DNA of 64,000 nt from Halichondria panicea (lineage: Eukaryota > Porifera > Demospongiae > Suberitida > Halichondriidae): NCBI RefSeq assembly GCF_963675165.1, contig NC_087390.1, forward strand, positions 6,230,319 through 6,294,318, written 5' to 3'. The translations under genes and the position numbers were made by a program. Positions 10,494-21,171 of the stretch are shown here, one piece after another (the first letter of the stretch is position 1; every line of letters starts with the position of its first letter). The notes under the pieces were generated by a model. The model worked only from the letters and a program-made list of their open reading frames with translations, did not search any database and was not told the DNA's origin.

Positions 10494-13400
10494 ATGGAGC
10501 TGAAGAAGGATGTGCTGTTGATGGTGCAGTCGATGGCAGCATCTCTGAGTGAGGACATTGGTCTCAAAGGTGAGCTGTGTTTGTACATGGGGGGGGGGGT
10601 AATATCAAGAGTTCTAGATACAAAGTAACAATGCATGCACGTCTAGTATATAGATATGTCTACCGTACGCGTAAGACCTCGATTTAAGGCGACCCTCCAA
10701 ATATGCGACACCCAGGAGCTTCAGCAATTTCTGACCTCTAAAAATAGCGACAGCTGCGTTGACAATTATTTTTAATGTCACGTTCTAAATAGAGGTAAAT
10801 GTAGCCACTCCCGGATCCCTAGCCTCGATTGTAGCCCACTGTGTTTTTAAGCGGCCTGAAATCGAGGTAAGTAGACTTTGTAAAGTTACCTCCAATTAGA
10901 TGCGACCCTATAAATATGCGACACCAGGACTTCAATATAATTTTTCAACCTCCAAAAGAAGCGACCTCTGGCTTCATAATTATTAAAAAGTGTCGCTTTA
11001 AATCGAGATCTTACGGTATGTGACAACGTATACTGCATTAACGACATTGCAATATGAACTGGTATAATTATTGTATGTATAATTAATGTACATAATATTA
11101 TATATAACCCTTTCAGCCATGAAGTAGAATAAATGCTATTACTATTTTTTAATTTACATGGACTATAATAATTATTATACCATACCCGGGTGTGTGCTCT
11201 CCCTGCTGTCCCTGGGTTGTATTGCCTTCATCCTCTGGCTATAACATTGTACCATACCACTAGGGTGTGTGCTCTCCCTGCTGTCCCTGGGTTGTATTGC
11301 CTTCATCCTCTGGCTATAACATTGTACCATACCACTAGGGTGTGTGCTCTCCCTGCTGTCCCTGGGTTGTATTGCCTTCATCCTCTGGCTATAACATTGT
11401 ACCATACCACTAGGGTGTGTGCTCTCCCTGCTGTCCCTGGGTTGTATTGCCTTCATCCTCTGGCTATAACATTGTACCATACCACTAGGGTGTGTGCTCT
11501 CCCTGCTGTCCCTGGGTTGTATTGCCTTCATCCTCTGGCTATAACATTGTACCATACCACTAGGGTGTGTGCTCTCCCTGCTGTCCCTGGGTTGTATTGC
11601 CTTCATCCTCTGGCTATAACATTGTACCATACCACTAGGGTGTGTGCTCTCCCTGCTGTCCCTGGGTTGTATTGCCTTCATCCTCTGGCTATAACATTGT
11701 ACCATACCACTAGGGTGTGTGCTCTCCCTGCTGTCCCTGGGTTGTATTGCCTTCATCCTCTGGCTATAACATTGTACCATACCACTAGGGTGTGTGCTCT
11801 CCCTGCTGTCCCTGGGTTGTATTGCCTTCATCCTCTGGCTATAACATTGTACCATACCACTAGGGTGTGTGCTCTCCCTGCTGTCCCTGGGTTGTATTGC
11901 CTTCATCCTCTGGCTATAACATTGTACCATACCACTAGGGTGTGTGCTCTCCCTGCTGTCCCTGGGTTGTATTGCCTTTATCCTCTGGCTATAACATTGT
12001 ACCATACCACTAGGGTGTGTGCTCTCCCTGCTGTCCCTGGGTTGTATTGCCTTCATCCTCTGGCTATAACATTGTACCATACCACTAGGGTGTGTGCTCT
12101 CCCTGCTGTCCCTGGGTTGTATTGCCTTCATCCTCTGGCTCACAACTCACCAGCAATCATCCCCACATAGTCAAGGTGACTATATTACCATGCATGCATC
12201 GAATAACAAGTTAGCCCCGTTAATTCCAGCCTGTATAACAAGTTAGTCCCGTATTCCAGCCTTTGGTGACCCTTCAAATAACAGCAATGTTTAGAGCCTA
12301 CACAAAATTATGTTATAATTATACGAAATATTGTTGAATTATAATTATAATTATTTACTACTGTATCTCTGCCCGTGCAGCTCTCACTCCTCACCAATGG
12401 AGGGTACTACTTGACCTCGCTAAGGTTTGGAAATTGGTTGAGCATGTCATGTGATAGGCCTTGTCTAGAGCTACAGAATTCATCTCTTAGTTTTGATATT
12501 GATTGCTTTTTAGTGAAGTTATGACCTCCCGAAAGTAGCTTGCCAAATAGTTCGTTTCCTGAGAAAATACTTTTATCAAAATTGGGAGTTGTACCTTCTC
12601 AGAACTTTACTGAGCATATCATGTGATAGATCTTGTCTAGAGCTACAAAAAGCATCTCTATTAAAGTTGTTAGTGAAATGATGGTCTATATACCAAAAGT
12701 TCATTTTCTCCATTATACAGACGTCTTACCATCGTGAGCACAGAAACGCAGTGTTGGCAGTACTGGACCACGGGGTGGATGTCAACAACTACACTGACCC
12801 AACCACTGGCCTCACTCTATTACTAGTGAGTATGGCTAAGAGGCCTGATGAAGAGAAGTTACAAAATGTTGCCTAGTTGTACTGCTATCCCAGTTTGCAT
12901 GGCAGTATACTGTATGTAGTGCTGTAGTAGTGTTTCTGAATGCACGTACTGTTACTGACAATGTAGTGTGCTTGTTTGAGTGGACAAAAAGAGCTCGTAA
13001 CAACACTACTTGACAAAGGTACCTCCCCCCCACACACACACCACTCCCTCCCCACACCCCCCCCACACACACACACACACACACACCACCCCCTCCCCAC
13101 ACTTACCCTCACCCCACACACACACACACACATACGTACCTCCCCCCACACACACACACACTACCCTTCCCTCACCACACACACACACACACAGGTGCGC
13201 ACCCTAAAGCCGTCACCACCTCGGGTCATTCAGCCTTATCCCTCGCTACCTGGGCCTGCAACACAATCGAAGCTTCTGACCCCGACCTGCTAGATCTGTT
13301 AGCATGCAGAGGAGTGGAGGTGAACCAACAAGATTGCCATGGCAACACGGCTCTCTCAATAGCTGCTCTGTGGGGAAGAGCAGACGTTGTCACAACACTA

Positions 13401-13877
13401 CTTCAAAATGGTAAGAAAAGAGGAAAAGAGGTATCACTTATAATTATTGAGACCATGTGTTCAGGTATCTTTTGCCATCCCTATTCTAGAACCGTATTAG
13501 AATATTTTGCTGGTTAAAAACCGTTGTGAATGACCTGAAAAATTGACCTAAATTGTGTTCTGGCAAGGATCGTGTACCAGTACTATTATTTTTGCGAAGT
13601 GATCAACACTCACAAAGTTTGCATACTATCCCCAGCCTTTATTAAACAGTTGTCAAGCTCATGGTACTACAAGAACAGTCGCTGTAGCTAATGAGATAAT
13701 GCCGAATGTGTCACCAATGCATATGAAGTCTAATTATCACTATAATTATAATCTTGTGTTGTAGGTGCAGACCCTGACGTGTGCGGTGGTGATCATGTGC
13801 GACCTCTTGACCTTGCCGAGGGCTGCGGAAACAATGAGGTTGCTAGGTTACTAGTGGTACACTCCACAAAACATTAA
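10494..13877 (+). CDS. Single-pass membrane ankyrin-repeat protein
   Basis: Exons 10494-10569, 12089-12175, 12381-12424, 12721-12825, 12967-13018, 13195-13410 and 13765-13877 give 230 aa. The first 25 residues (MELKKDVLLMVQSMA...) precede one hydrophobic helix encoded by exon 2 (CVLSLLSLGCIAFILWL). After a short linker come about four ankyrin repeats, with recognisable pieces such as DHGVDVNNYTDPTTGLTLLL, GQKELVTTLLDKG, GNTALSIAALWGRADVVTTL and GADPDVCG...RPLDLAEG. An N-terminal anchor plus a C-terminal ankyrin stack suggests a membrane-tethered binding protein, probably with the repeats cytosolic. I do not recognise an ortholog. Intron 1 contains the 75-bp array of copies of exon 2's beginning; this model uses the last copy. 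Phases close exactly. Confidence 0.8.
10661..11018. repeat. Inverted-repeat element, family H
   Basis: A ~358-bp element in intron 1 of the ankyrin gene. The left end is TACCGTACGCGTAAGACCTC followed by GATTTAAGGCGAC. The right end, inverted, is TACCGTAAGATCTCGATTTA. Interior motifs ATATGCGACACC are also repeated. A small relative with GCGGCTTTAAATCGAAGC lies near 16073-16122. It is non-coding. Confidence 0.75.
11189..12140. repeat. Thirteen-unit 75-bp array duplicating a transmembrane exon and its splice acceptor
   Basis: Units start at 11189 and every 75 bp to 12089. All are identical except one C-to-T near 11989, and the last is truncated by the unique exon end. Each unit encodes the 17-residue hydrophobic helix, then TAA, then CATTGTACCATACCACTAG, which is the acceptor for the next unit. 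Unit 1 is preceded by CCATACCCG and has no AG acceptor. Units 2-13 do. Only unit 13 lacks the stop and runs into the donor at 12176. Confidence 0.95.
12430..12715. repeat. Family C repeat (two part-copies)
   Basis: Contains GCCTTGTCTAGAGCTACAGA, GTGAAGTTATGACCTCCCGA and AAAGTAGCTTGCCAAATAG, and then a second decayed copy (GATCTTGTCTAGAGCTACAA). It lies in an ankyrin-gene intron. Other copies: 24680-24815 (reverse), 33120-33230 (reverse), 44670-44812, 45690-45900, 51000-51090. Confidence 0.8.
13491..13632. repeat. Family B element (partial)
   Basis: ACCGTATTAGAATATTTTGC at the left, GTTCTGGCAAGGATCGTGTA inside, and TGCGAAGTGATCAACACTCA near the right. It matches the full copies at 14026-14243 and 48387-48579. 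It lies in the last intron of the ankyrin gene. Confidence 0.75.
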
Positions 13878-14406
13878 TCAAAAACCGTACACGGCTATAT
13901 CACTTCTGTCTCATATACACTGTCATTCCTTGTCATCAAATGCTTTATTTATTATTATATTATGTAATTATGACATCATTATTGATCATAGCTGCATGGC
14001 AATAAATTATGACCTCGTACCCAAGTACCGTATTACTAGAATGTTTCGCGAGCATCAAACATTTGCGAACTTTGCGAGGGTTGATCAATTCGCAACAATA
14101 AAATCTGCAAAACCTAAATTATTACTAGTAAATACACACGATCCTTGCCAGAACGCAATAGTTAGATCGCAAAGGGTCAACTTTTCTGCTGATTTGGCTC
14201 ATTCGCAAAGGTTTTCACCAGCAAATATTCTAGTGGTACGGTATACACACAGGTACAAGTAGTCCAATTCAAAATTCAATTTCAATAACTTAATTATCAG
14301 AATTGAAACAGCATCATTACACACTTAGTAGCTAACATTATACGACGCACACAAGTACATAAGAGTAGTTCAATGTTTACAAAGTTTTAGCTTCTTGGCA
14401 GTCTTT
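13878..14406. other. Convergent intergenic interval
   Basis: 3' ends of the ankyrin gene (+) and the secreted protein gene (-) meet here. It contains a family B element and AT-rich sequence, and no gene was seen. Confidence 0.6.
14026..14243. repeat. Inverted-repeat element, family B (copy B2)
   Basis: Left end TACCGTATTACTAGAATGTT; right end inverted TACCGTACCACTAGAATATT. The interior has GATCCTTGCCAGAACGCAAT, the reverse of the family core. The ends finish in TA. It is intergenic and non-coding. Confidence 0.85.
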
Positions 14407-15958
14407 TTAATATTTCGAGCAGTCATGGCTTGAATACTGAGTACACATCGAGTCATCAGTTATCTCCTTAAAATCAGTCATACCGGACAGCTTAGAAATG
14501 TCCACAAGGTTACGGAGGTTGCAATAGTTGGTGCCGTAGTCAAGGACAGCATACCACGTCTCAGAAGTGGAGTAGGCCTGAGGAAAATGGAGGATAAAAA
14601 GAGGTTTACAATTACATACAAAACTTAGCCTCCTTCGCAGCCTCTCCTTTTTCTGTTCTTTGTCACACAGGTCAATAAGATAAAATACGGTAAGAATTGG
14701 AGGAACAAAGAAAGAGAGAACGAACCGTCCAAGAAAAAGGAGAGACTCTCCTTTTTCTTAGACGGTTCGTTCTTTCTTTTGTTTCTCTAATTCTTACCTG
14801 TGTGACAAAGAACAGAAAAAGGAGAGGCTGCGAAGGAGGCTATACAAAACTTACAGTTACAGTTACGATTGCCTATAGAGCTCAGAGTAAACAGTGGAGG
14901 TTGTGGCAGTGTGTTATAGACCATTGTATTTCTTTAAGGCGGCGCCTTATTTACATGCAGAAGAAGTATGGTAACGTACAGGGGGGTGGGGCTAACCACT
15001 GTAAAACGTCTATCAGGGCGCCACTTTAATCTTAGCGCCAACTTAAACAGTCTTGGATCTAATATTAATCCTGCAATTTCAACGTGGTCGTCACTCTAAA
15101 TGAGGTGCCTATGTGTTAATTATTTTCTTTTCTATTTTGTAAACAAGAATCGAAATAAAATTATTAGCAGCTACAGGGGAGGGGGATGGGGCTAACTAAC
15201 TCGGCTACAGCTACAGGGGGATGGGGCTAACTCACCGCAACAGTGCAGCTGCCTGCGCCTCCAGATCCAGCAGACAGAGTGAAACTTTGGTCATCCACAT
15301 AGTGCTTCACAGGTGTTTCGTGGGTGGAGTGGATCTCACTACCAGTGTCACTCACAAGCTGTACAAAAGAGATAATTATGGAGTATACAAAATGACTTGG
15401 GATATAAAATGTTATGAAAGTTGACATAATTGTATTAAACCACTTTTGCATGTGATGATATTGCATGTGATGATATTGCATGTGATAATAATTATTGCAA
15501 AAGTGTTTCTTACTTTGTAAAGACACTTCTCTGATGATTTACAGTCTTGAGGGTCGCCAGAGAGATTTGTGATCGTGTACGACAGACAATCGTGAACAAC
15601 TGAGCAGTTGGTCGCTGGAAACATCCTGCACAATGTGTTGGGAACAGATAAGAACTCTACAGTCAGTTGGCATGCATGCGATATACATGGCTTGATCATG
15701 AGTACAAGTAGTTGCAACTTTTATAATATAAAGTCTCAAAGCTACAAAGTCTATGCTAACTAGCTAAATTAGTAATGTTAGCCAGCTCTCAGCTTAGCTA
15801 GATACATATACATAGCTGTACAAGCTAGATACAAGTTAACTAGATGTACAAGATAGTTTGCTAGCTCACCATGTCAGCTTGCAGGATGCATGCAGAGGGC
15901 CGCAAGCTCCTAGGGACAGACAGGCAGCTAACACACACAGCAGGGTAATGGAGGTCAT
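14407..15958 (-). CDS. Small secreted cysteine-rich protein, function unknown
   Basis: Exons 15958-15870, 15625-15514, 15358-15236 and 14577-14407 give 164 aa; all junctions and phases agree. A clear signal peptide (MTSITLLCVLAACLSLGACG, cut near residue 19-20) precedes a mature chain with about ten cysteines. Segments such as CKSSEKCLYKL, ETPVKHYVDDQSF and WYAVLDYGTNYCNLRNLV, with C-terminal SMCTQYSSHDCSKY, look like a real folded family. I believe similar small secreted proteins exist in other aquatic animals, but I cannot name it. There is no membrane segment after the signal. Intron 3 contains a long foldback element. It is divergent from the doubtful ORF at 16212, with 253 bp between the starts. 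Confidence 0.82.
14626..14842. repeat. Long foldback element with flanking direct repeat
   Basis: About 217 bp that folds almost end to end. The left arm TAGCCTCCTTCGCAGCCTCT is the inverse of the right end, and the pairing continues through TTCTGTTCTTTGTCACACAG and GAACGAACCGTC. TACAAAACT (9 bp) flanks both sides, extendable to about 12 bp, which fits a Mutator-like target-site duplication. It lies in an intron of the secreted-protein gene. Confidence 0.88.
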
Positions 15959-16211
15959 CTTGGAGAGACTTGCAAGTTGCTTCTTTAGATCAGAGATACA
16001 GCTACAGTAGTATTCTTCCTTGCAAAGGTCACTGATATGACATGTGAGTATTATTGCAACATTGTAGCCTCGATTCAAAGCCGCTAGAAAAAAATTTGCG
16101 GCTTTAAATCGAAGCTAATTGCACAAGCGACAGAATGGTATCCATAGCAATAACTGAAGATATACAACCTCAATTAATGCCCACCAAACGACCTTGATTT
16201 TCTTATGTCTG

Positions 16212-16637
16212 ATGGACAGTGCTCAAAATTCAACAGAAGATGCTCCAAATGACCACACAATACAAGAAAATGTCATGGAGAAACGGTCATTTGCACCAGA
16301 AGAAGATAAGCCAGATGTCCTAGAGGAAACTCCAGTATCCATCCCCCCACGGCCACATGACCTACAGTCCACCACCGCACATGACCTGGAGTCCACCACA
16401 CATGACCTACAGTCCACCACCCCACATGACCTGGAGTCCACCCCACCCTCCGCTCTACCTGGCTACCTTCCCTGGGAAGAAGACATGGAAATGGTCTCCA
16501 AATATCTCGACAGAAAGGCGAGAATGCTGTACAATGTATTTACCCATGTGTTTGGTGGTGGTCCTCTATGCCTGTACAGTGACGTGTGTCTCAGAAATAT
16601 TTTGTGTCAAAAATATTTATTATGGGGCGAATTATAG
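16212..16637 (+). CDS. Doubtful ORF with short repeats
   Basis: An open frame of 141 codons beginning MDSAQNSTEDAPNDHT. It has an acidic, hydrophilic first half and a four-fold HDLxSTT repeat near codons 57-82. Its end (YLDRKARMLYNVFTHVFGGG) is compatible with an amphipathic segment. The same frame continues past a single TAG at 16635-16637 to 16931, through a hydrophobic stretch, and an alternative frame also reads a hydrophobic segment. No homolog is recognised and no splice support was found. It could be a small gene, the first exon of a longer one, a decayed gene, or chance. Confidence 0.35.
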   Translation: MDSAQNSTEDAPNDHTIQENVMEKRSFAPEEDKPDVLEETPVSIPPRPHDLQSTTAHDLESTTHDLQSTTPHDLESTPPSALPGYLPWEEDMEMVSKYLDRKARMLYNVFTHVFGGGPLCLYSDVCLRNILCQKYLLWGEL

Positions 16638-17241
16638 TGGTGCTGTGTTATTGTGTACATCAACTGCGACATTATCTTTGCAAAGCTAACTAGTGTTCAA
16701 GCTGGCGCTGTGCTAATGCCTCTCGCCATGTTTTTGCTTTCGCTCAAAAGTATTAGAGTGTTATCTATAATGAATTTTATATTAAAGTTAGCTTATCTAT
16801 ATAAAGTCACTGAGAAGAAAAGACTTATTTACATGCATCTATTGTTGTTATTTATTGTATTATGTGGCTTACCAGGACCTCAAGAAAGAAGAAAATTGAT
16901 TCTTCCAGGATCTGTAGTTCAGTGTAAATAATATCTAAGAAGAAAAGACCTGTGTACATGCATATTGTTATCTATATTGTTATATGGTAGTGTTTTGTGG
17001 CTTACCAGGCCCTCAAGACAAAGATGATTCTGCCAGGAGGATCTGGATCTGGATCTTGGATATTATTTTCTCACACATGGGGAATGAGCGCGCATGCGCA
17101 TTACATCCACAGGAATAATTAAAGGGTGTGTCCAAAGAGATCAATTTCACAAATGGCTACTGCTAGCTAGCTGTGTTAACAGATATTTTCTGAGTATTGT
17201 AGCTAACAAAAAGCTAGCGCTTTAGTGCAAGGCTAACTCAT
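16638..17241. other. Interval upstream of RIIa gene
   Basis: Contains the possible readthrough extension of the preceding ORF (to 16931), two similar stretches with AAGAAAAGACTTATTTACAT-like sequence (around 16815 and 16940), and an NRF-1-type site at 17089-17100. No other feature was seen. Confidence 0.45.
17089..17100. promoter_or_regulatory. NRF-1-type palindromic site
   Basis: CGCGCATGCGCA fits YGCGCAYGCGCR at all positions, 142 bp upstream of the ATG of the RIIa-domain gene. It is the second exact match in the window. Function is inferred. Confidence 0.55.
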
Positions 17242-17805
17242 ATGTTGAATAGAAAGTTTGTGCGGACAGATGATGCTATGAAAGATTCTGAAGAGACTGC
17301 AACAGCCTTCAATGTGAGTCAAACTAGCCATAACTAGAGAAAGAAGCTTTAGTTTGCTAATCCACGAATCAAAATCCAAGAGAACGTGGCTAGAAGCCTA
17401 TAGAAGCTGTTAGTTTTCGTCGCATTGTAACCGTTGAGCAGTTATAGCTGGAATACACACACACACACACAGACAGACAGACAGACACACACACAGTCAG
17501 CTTTACCGTATCCCTCGTGCGGCTACGCCTCGAGGCATAATAATTACATGATGTGATCGATGTACTGACTCCCTAATCTATTTTTGTTATCTTTCCGTAT
17601 GCAGGATGATCTAGAAGAGTCTTACGAGTGCTACCTACAAGGCAACCCAGAGCTGAGAGCAATTCTGGCCGACTTCATGCAAGCTGTACTCATACAAAAA
17701 CCAGACAATGTCTACCAATTTGCACGGGACTATTTTAGACCATTTGGATCGGATGCTACCCACGCTCCACTCTTCCCCTCTCATAGGGTCACTCCATCAG
17801 ACTAA
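17242..17805 (+). CDS. RIIa-type dimerization/docking domain protein (90 aa)
   Basis: Exons 17242-17313 and 17605-17805. After a charged 24-residue exon 1, exon 2 encodes YECYLQGNPELRAILADFMQ followed by AVLIQKPDNVYQFARDYF. This has the helix-loop-helix pattern of PKA regulatory-subunit RIIa domains (an L..FL...L..KP..V..FA..YF core). Such small proteins (RIIAD1, the C-terminus of CATIP, ropporin-like) occur mostly in cilia and flagella, where they dock on radial-spoke or AKAP proteins. A ciliary role is therefore inferred. Its length matches stand-alone RIIa proteins. Exact orthology is not decided. Confidence 0.75.
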
Positions 17806-18301
17806 AAATAAATTATGCATATACCCTATAATTAGAAAATTATTATTATTGTGTCGTCATGCAATTATTATTGCGCAATTTTATTCACTGTAAGGATAGT
17901 CTGCTAATTATTGTGCTATGAATATCATTAAAAATCCCGTATTTAGCATGCATTGGGCTTCATTGATTTAAGTCTACATGTAGTCTGTGGTGCGCGAAAG
18001 AGAGCTGATTGTTGCTTCTTCAGGTAATTTGCAGAATGATTTGTGATGAATAGTTTGCATTTTACTGCATGTATAAAGCTCTAGCTCTGCATAATGTTAG
18101 CCTGTAATTATTTGGTATAGTTGGTATCAAATGCAATGGAAGTAATCATAATTATTATGCATGACTTGTATGTAGTTTACTCTCCAACATACAGAGATAA
18201 CAGATTAATTTTTACAACTATTGCATGTTAGATTAATGTTGTTACGGTCTCATCAAAATAATAATGTTTCTTCACAGATAAAATTAATCTTGCCCATCAG
18301 A
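17806..18301. other. Intergenic, RIIa gene to boule
   Basis: AT-rich, with 3'UTR and a probable 5'UTR. A TTCTTCACAG acceptor-like site ends at 18277, 24 bp before the boule ATG, so the first boule exon may be upstream and untranslated. No other feature was seen. Confidence 0.4.
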
Positions 18302-21171
18302 ATGAATACGCTGGCGTTTGCCCCCACCTCTCCTCAAGCAGTGTACTCTCTCCCTGCTACCATACCCGCCTCAGCAGAGGTCCCAATAATGCAGGTCCAG
18401 GTCGGTGTGGAGATACCCAACAGGGTGTTCGTGGGAGGATGCCCCTACAGTGTGAGAGCTATAGAGAAATATGTGCTGAACGCATGCATCATTATGATAT
18501 TATTATAGCACTGCATGTATCATTATAATATTGAAGGTTTTGAAAGAGAGAATGTGTATGAAAAAGAGATTGAATATGTGGCCTGAATTAAGTTTCAAGT
18601 AAGATTCCTTGGTCCCAGCTGAGGTCCCCTGCATGTATGGCAATGTGGTACAAGGCTTCGTACTCTTGTGCAGTGTGTGTTCACCGTCTTCATGCAGTTC
18701 CCTATTATAACTTTATTGTATTGTGGATGGTTGTCCTGGAAGCATTTGTATTTGTATACTATACCAATACTATAATTATTATGACATAATGATTGTATCA
18801 TGTACTAAGTCCTCCATGCTATATAATACTAACAATCTTGGCCAGAACTAAGAAAAAAAAATCTCCATGTGCATATGTTTTTTCTCTGCTATAGTTTAAT
18901 TAATTGTTAATAAATTAATGCATAGTCATTTCACTGAGGTAGATGGTCAACCACATGGTTACCATTTGTCACTGTCATGGTCCCTCCTACGTGTATATAT
19001 CCCAGAGAGATTTTATCTTGTTGTTTCTTGCCCCATGCACGTGTAATTATAGATGACTGAAAAGGAGCTGGGAGATTTCTTCTGTCAATTTGGGCCTGTC
19101 AAAGACTCAAAAATTGTTTTTGACAAAGCCAGTGGAAAATCGCTAGGGTGAGAACTAATGCACGTATGCATGCCTATACTATCCCATTTTTCACTTATAC
19201 CTGTGTGTATTAGCGCCTCCCATGCACCTCTACCCCAACTGGAGTGTGTAGTAAGGATGGATGCTTCTCAAATGTCCTAGCCTAGTATCTGAGGTCTGTG
19301 ATTACTCCATACACCGTCCCACTAACCCTGGCCTTCTTTGTAGTGGTAAAAGCCTGTAATGTTATTTAGATCCAGTGGAGTACTGCATGCCTGCTGTTGT
19401 GTAAATTCGTGGCTTTGTTCATACTTCAATTAGCAATTTCTGTCTTGAATTAGTGTTGAACTAATCTGATTTTCTTTAATTGCTTGTGTCTCTGTGCAGC
19501 TATGGATTTGTGACCTACATATGTGAGGCAGATGCAGTCAATGTCTACAATAAAGTGAGCCACTACTTATCACTGCATGGAGTGTGTGAATGTGCTGTGT
19601 GTGTACAGCAGCATCATCATCTACAGTGACAGGGCGATATTAAAATGCACACACCCTTAAATCGCCTGTTTTCAGCTGTATAAAGCACTATACCTCCATG
19701 TATATATGTACTTGCTAGCATATGGATGGCATACAGTGATAATGTAGTTAAATGCCATGCATGAAACAATTTAACGTCTTTACAAACATTCACTTTCGTT
19801 TCTAACCTTACAGGGCAGTATTTTCTACAATGAGAAGAAACTCAATGTCTCCAAGGCAATCCGCAAGCATGGTGGACAGTATGTCAGGCCCAACCAGGAG
19901 TATAATAACATGTACGTCCAACCCAATGGCTACTTTGTCGGTGGTGACGGTCTATGGCGATACCAAGCCCCTCAAACACAACCTGTCAGCGTGAGTGTGC
20001 ATTGCCTGCAGATACAATAGTTACAATAGCACATTATTATTATTTTTTGTCTCAACTATAAATTATGTCCCTTAAAGGTCACGCTTTTTTGGTACTTTGA
20101 ACATTATTAATTATTCTAAACTTGGGCCTATCATGTGATTGTGGATTATTCATTGTGTGTATAGCCTCCCACCTTTGCTCCTATATGAATGTGATATTTT
20201 TCGCACTGCAAGGAATTTCCTAGCACCTGACTATCACATCACATGTTCCAATGGTAATCACGATTCTCCAAAAACACCTTAAGTTCATTAATCTCAGCTG
20301 AGCATAATCATGCATGCATTATTGCGTATTCACATTCTTTATTTCTTTCTTTGCAGCCTTACTTTGTGTACATGGCTCCCAGTATGCAGCAGCAACCCAC
20401 CATGCAGTACAGCCTTCAAACTGTAAGTGGCTTTACAACTAAACCTCTCTCTATATTATTTATCATATATAGCCTTTAATTTGGCGATTTGGCGGATTTT
20501 ACCGAAGATTGCCAAATTTAAAGTTTTCCAGTGGACGCAATGTCATTGCTGTAGTAGCCACGCCTATAAGACAACAAATAAATTAAAATAGCTCATTCGC
20601 CAAATATAATATACCCGCCAAATTTTTCCATCTTACAGTAGTTTCACTAATTGCCAGCAAAATGTTCCAATAATAAAACAGTTTTGCATTGTAGTTCCCA
20701 ACATCAAGGGTCTGTACTATAATACTATTTATCCCTCCCTCCATGCAGCCCACCCTCACCCCAATGGCCAGTGCTGCCTACATACCTCAGCATCACTCAG
20801 TGTATCAGTCACCTCTGAAGGTGCCCCCCATCGCTCTGCAAGCTCCTCCAAACCAAGCAGCAGCAGCCATAGAAGTCATCGAGATTGAAACCAGTACAAC
20901 TGTGACCACTAGCAGTTCTGAGCAAGATTCCTCGGTTGAGTCCGACAAAGAAAATACGTTCAAGCCGATCAATTCTTCTCTGTCTAGTGATGAGCAAGGC
21001 ACCGCTGGAACTGATCTCCAAGGTGTCGATTTGGATAGAATTTTCGAACGTCGTAACACGCCCCCTCGTAAAAGACCCTCCCCCCAAAAGGCTGCTCACT
21101 ACGTGTACCCGCAATACCCCGGGCAATTCCCTCAACCAGTCTACCAGACTGCCGGCTATGTACCTATGTAA
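18302..21171 (+). CDS. BOLL: Boule, DAZ-family germline RNA-binding protein
   Basis: Exons 18302-18451, 19053-19147, 19500-19554, 19814-19990, 20357-20422 and 20749-21171 give 321 aa. A single RRM is spread over exons 1-4. RNP2 (RVFVGG) is at residues 41-46 and RNP1 (GYGFVTYI) at 82-89, with the family's TEKELGDFFCQFGPVKDSKI between them and KKLNVSKAIRKHGG after. Exons 4-6 encode a Tyr/Gln/Pro-rich tail, with a Ser/Glu-rich acidic block and a closing YPQYPGQFPQPVYQTAGY. Boule proteins bind mRNA and promote translation during meiosis. The upstream exon may be non-coding, so the start is the first in-frame ATG after a putative acceptor. It converges with the HNH-like gene, 303 bp away. Confidence 0.93.

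Noticed and set aside
11175-12170. Open frames of 322 and 326 codons on both strands through the 75-bp array
   Set aside because: The unit length is a multiple of three, so any frame without a stop in one unit stays open through all units. The real coding frame is the one with the helix, and it has a TAA in each early unit.
14407-15958. Assignment of the secreted protein to the ependymin family
   Set aside because: It is secreted and Cys-containing, but the cysteine layout and length do not fit convincingly, so it was left unnamed.
17584-17604. Start of the RIIa protein at an upstream ATG in the exon 2 frame
   Set aside because: This stretch is the intron end (…TATGCAG acceptor). Exon 1 at 17242 joins in phase and supplies the N-terminus.
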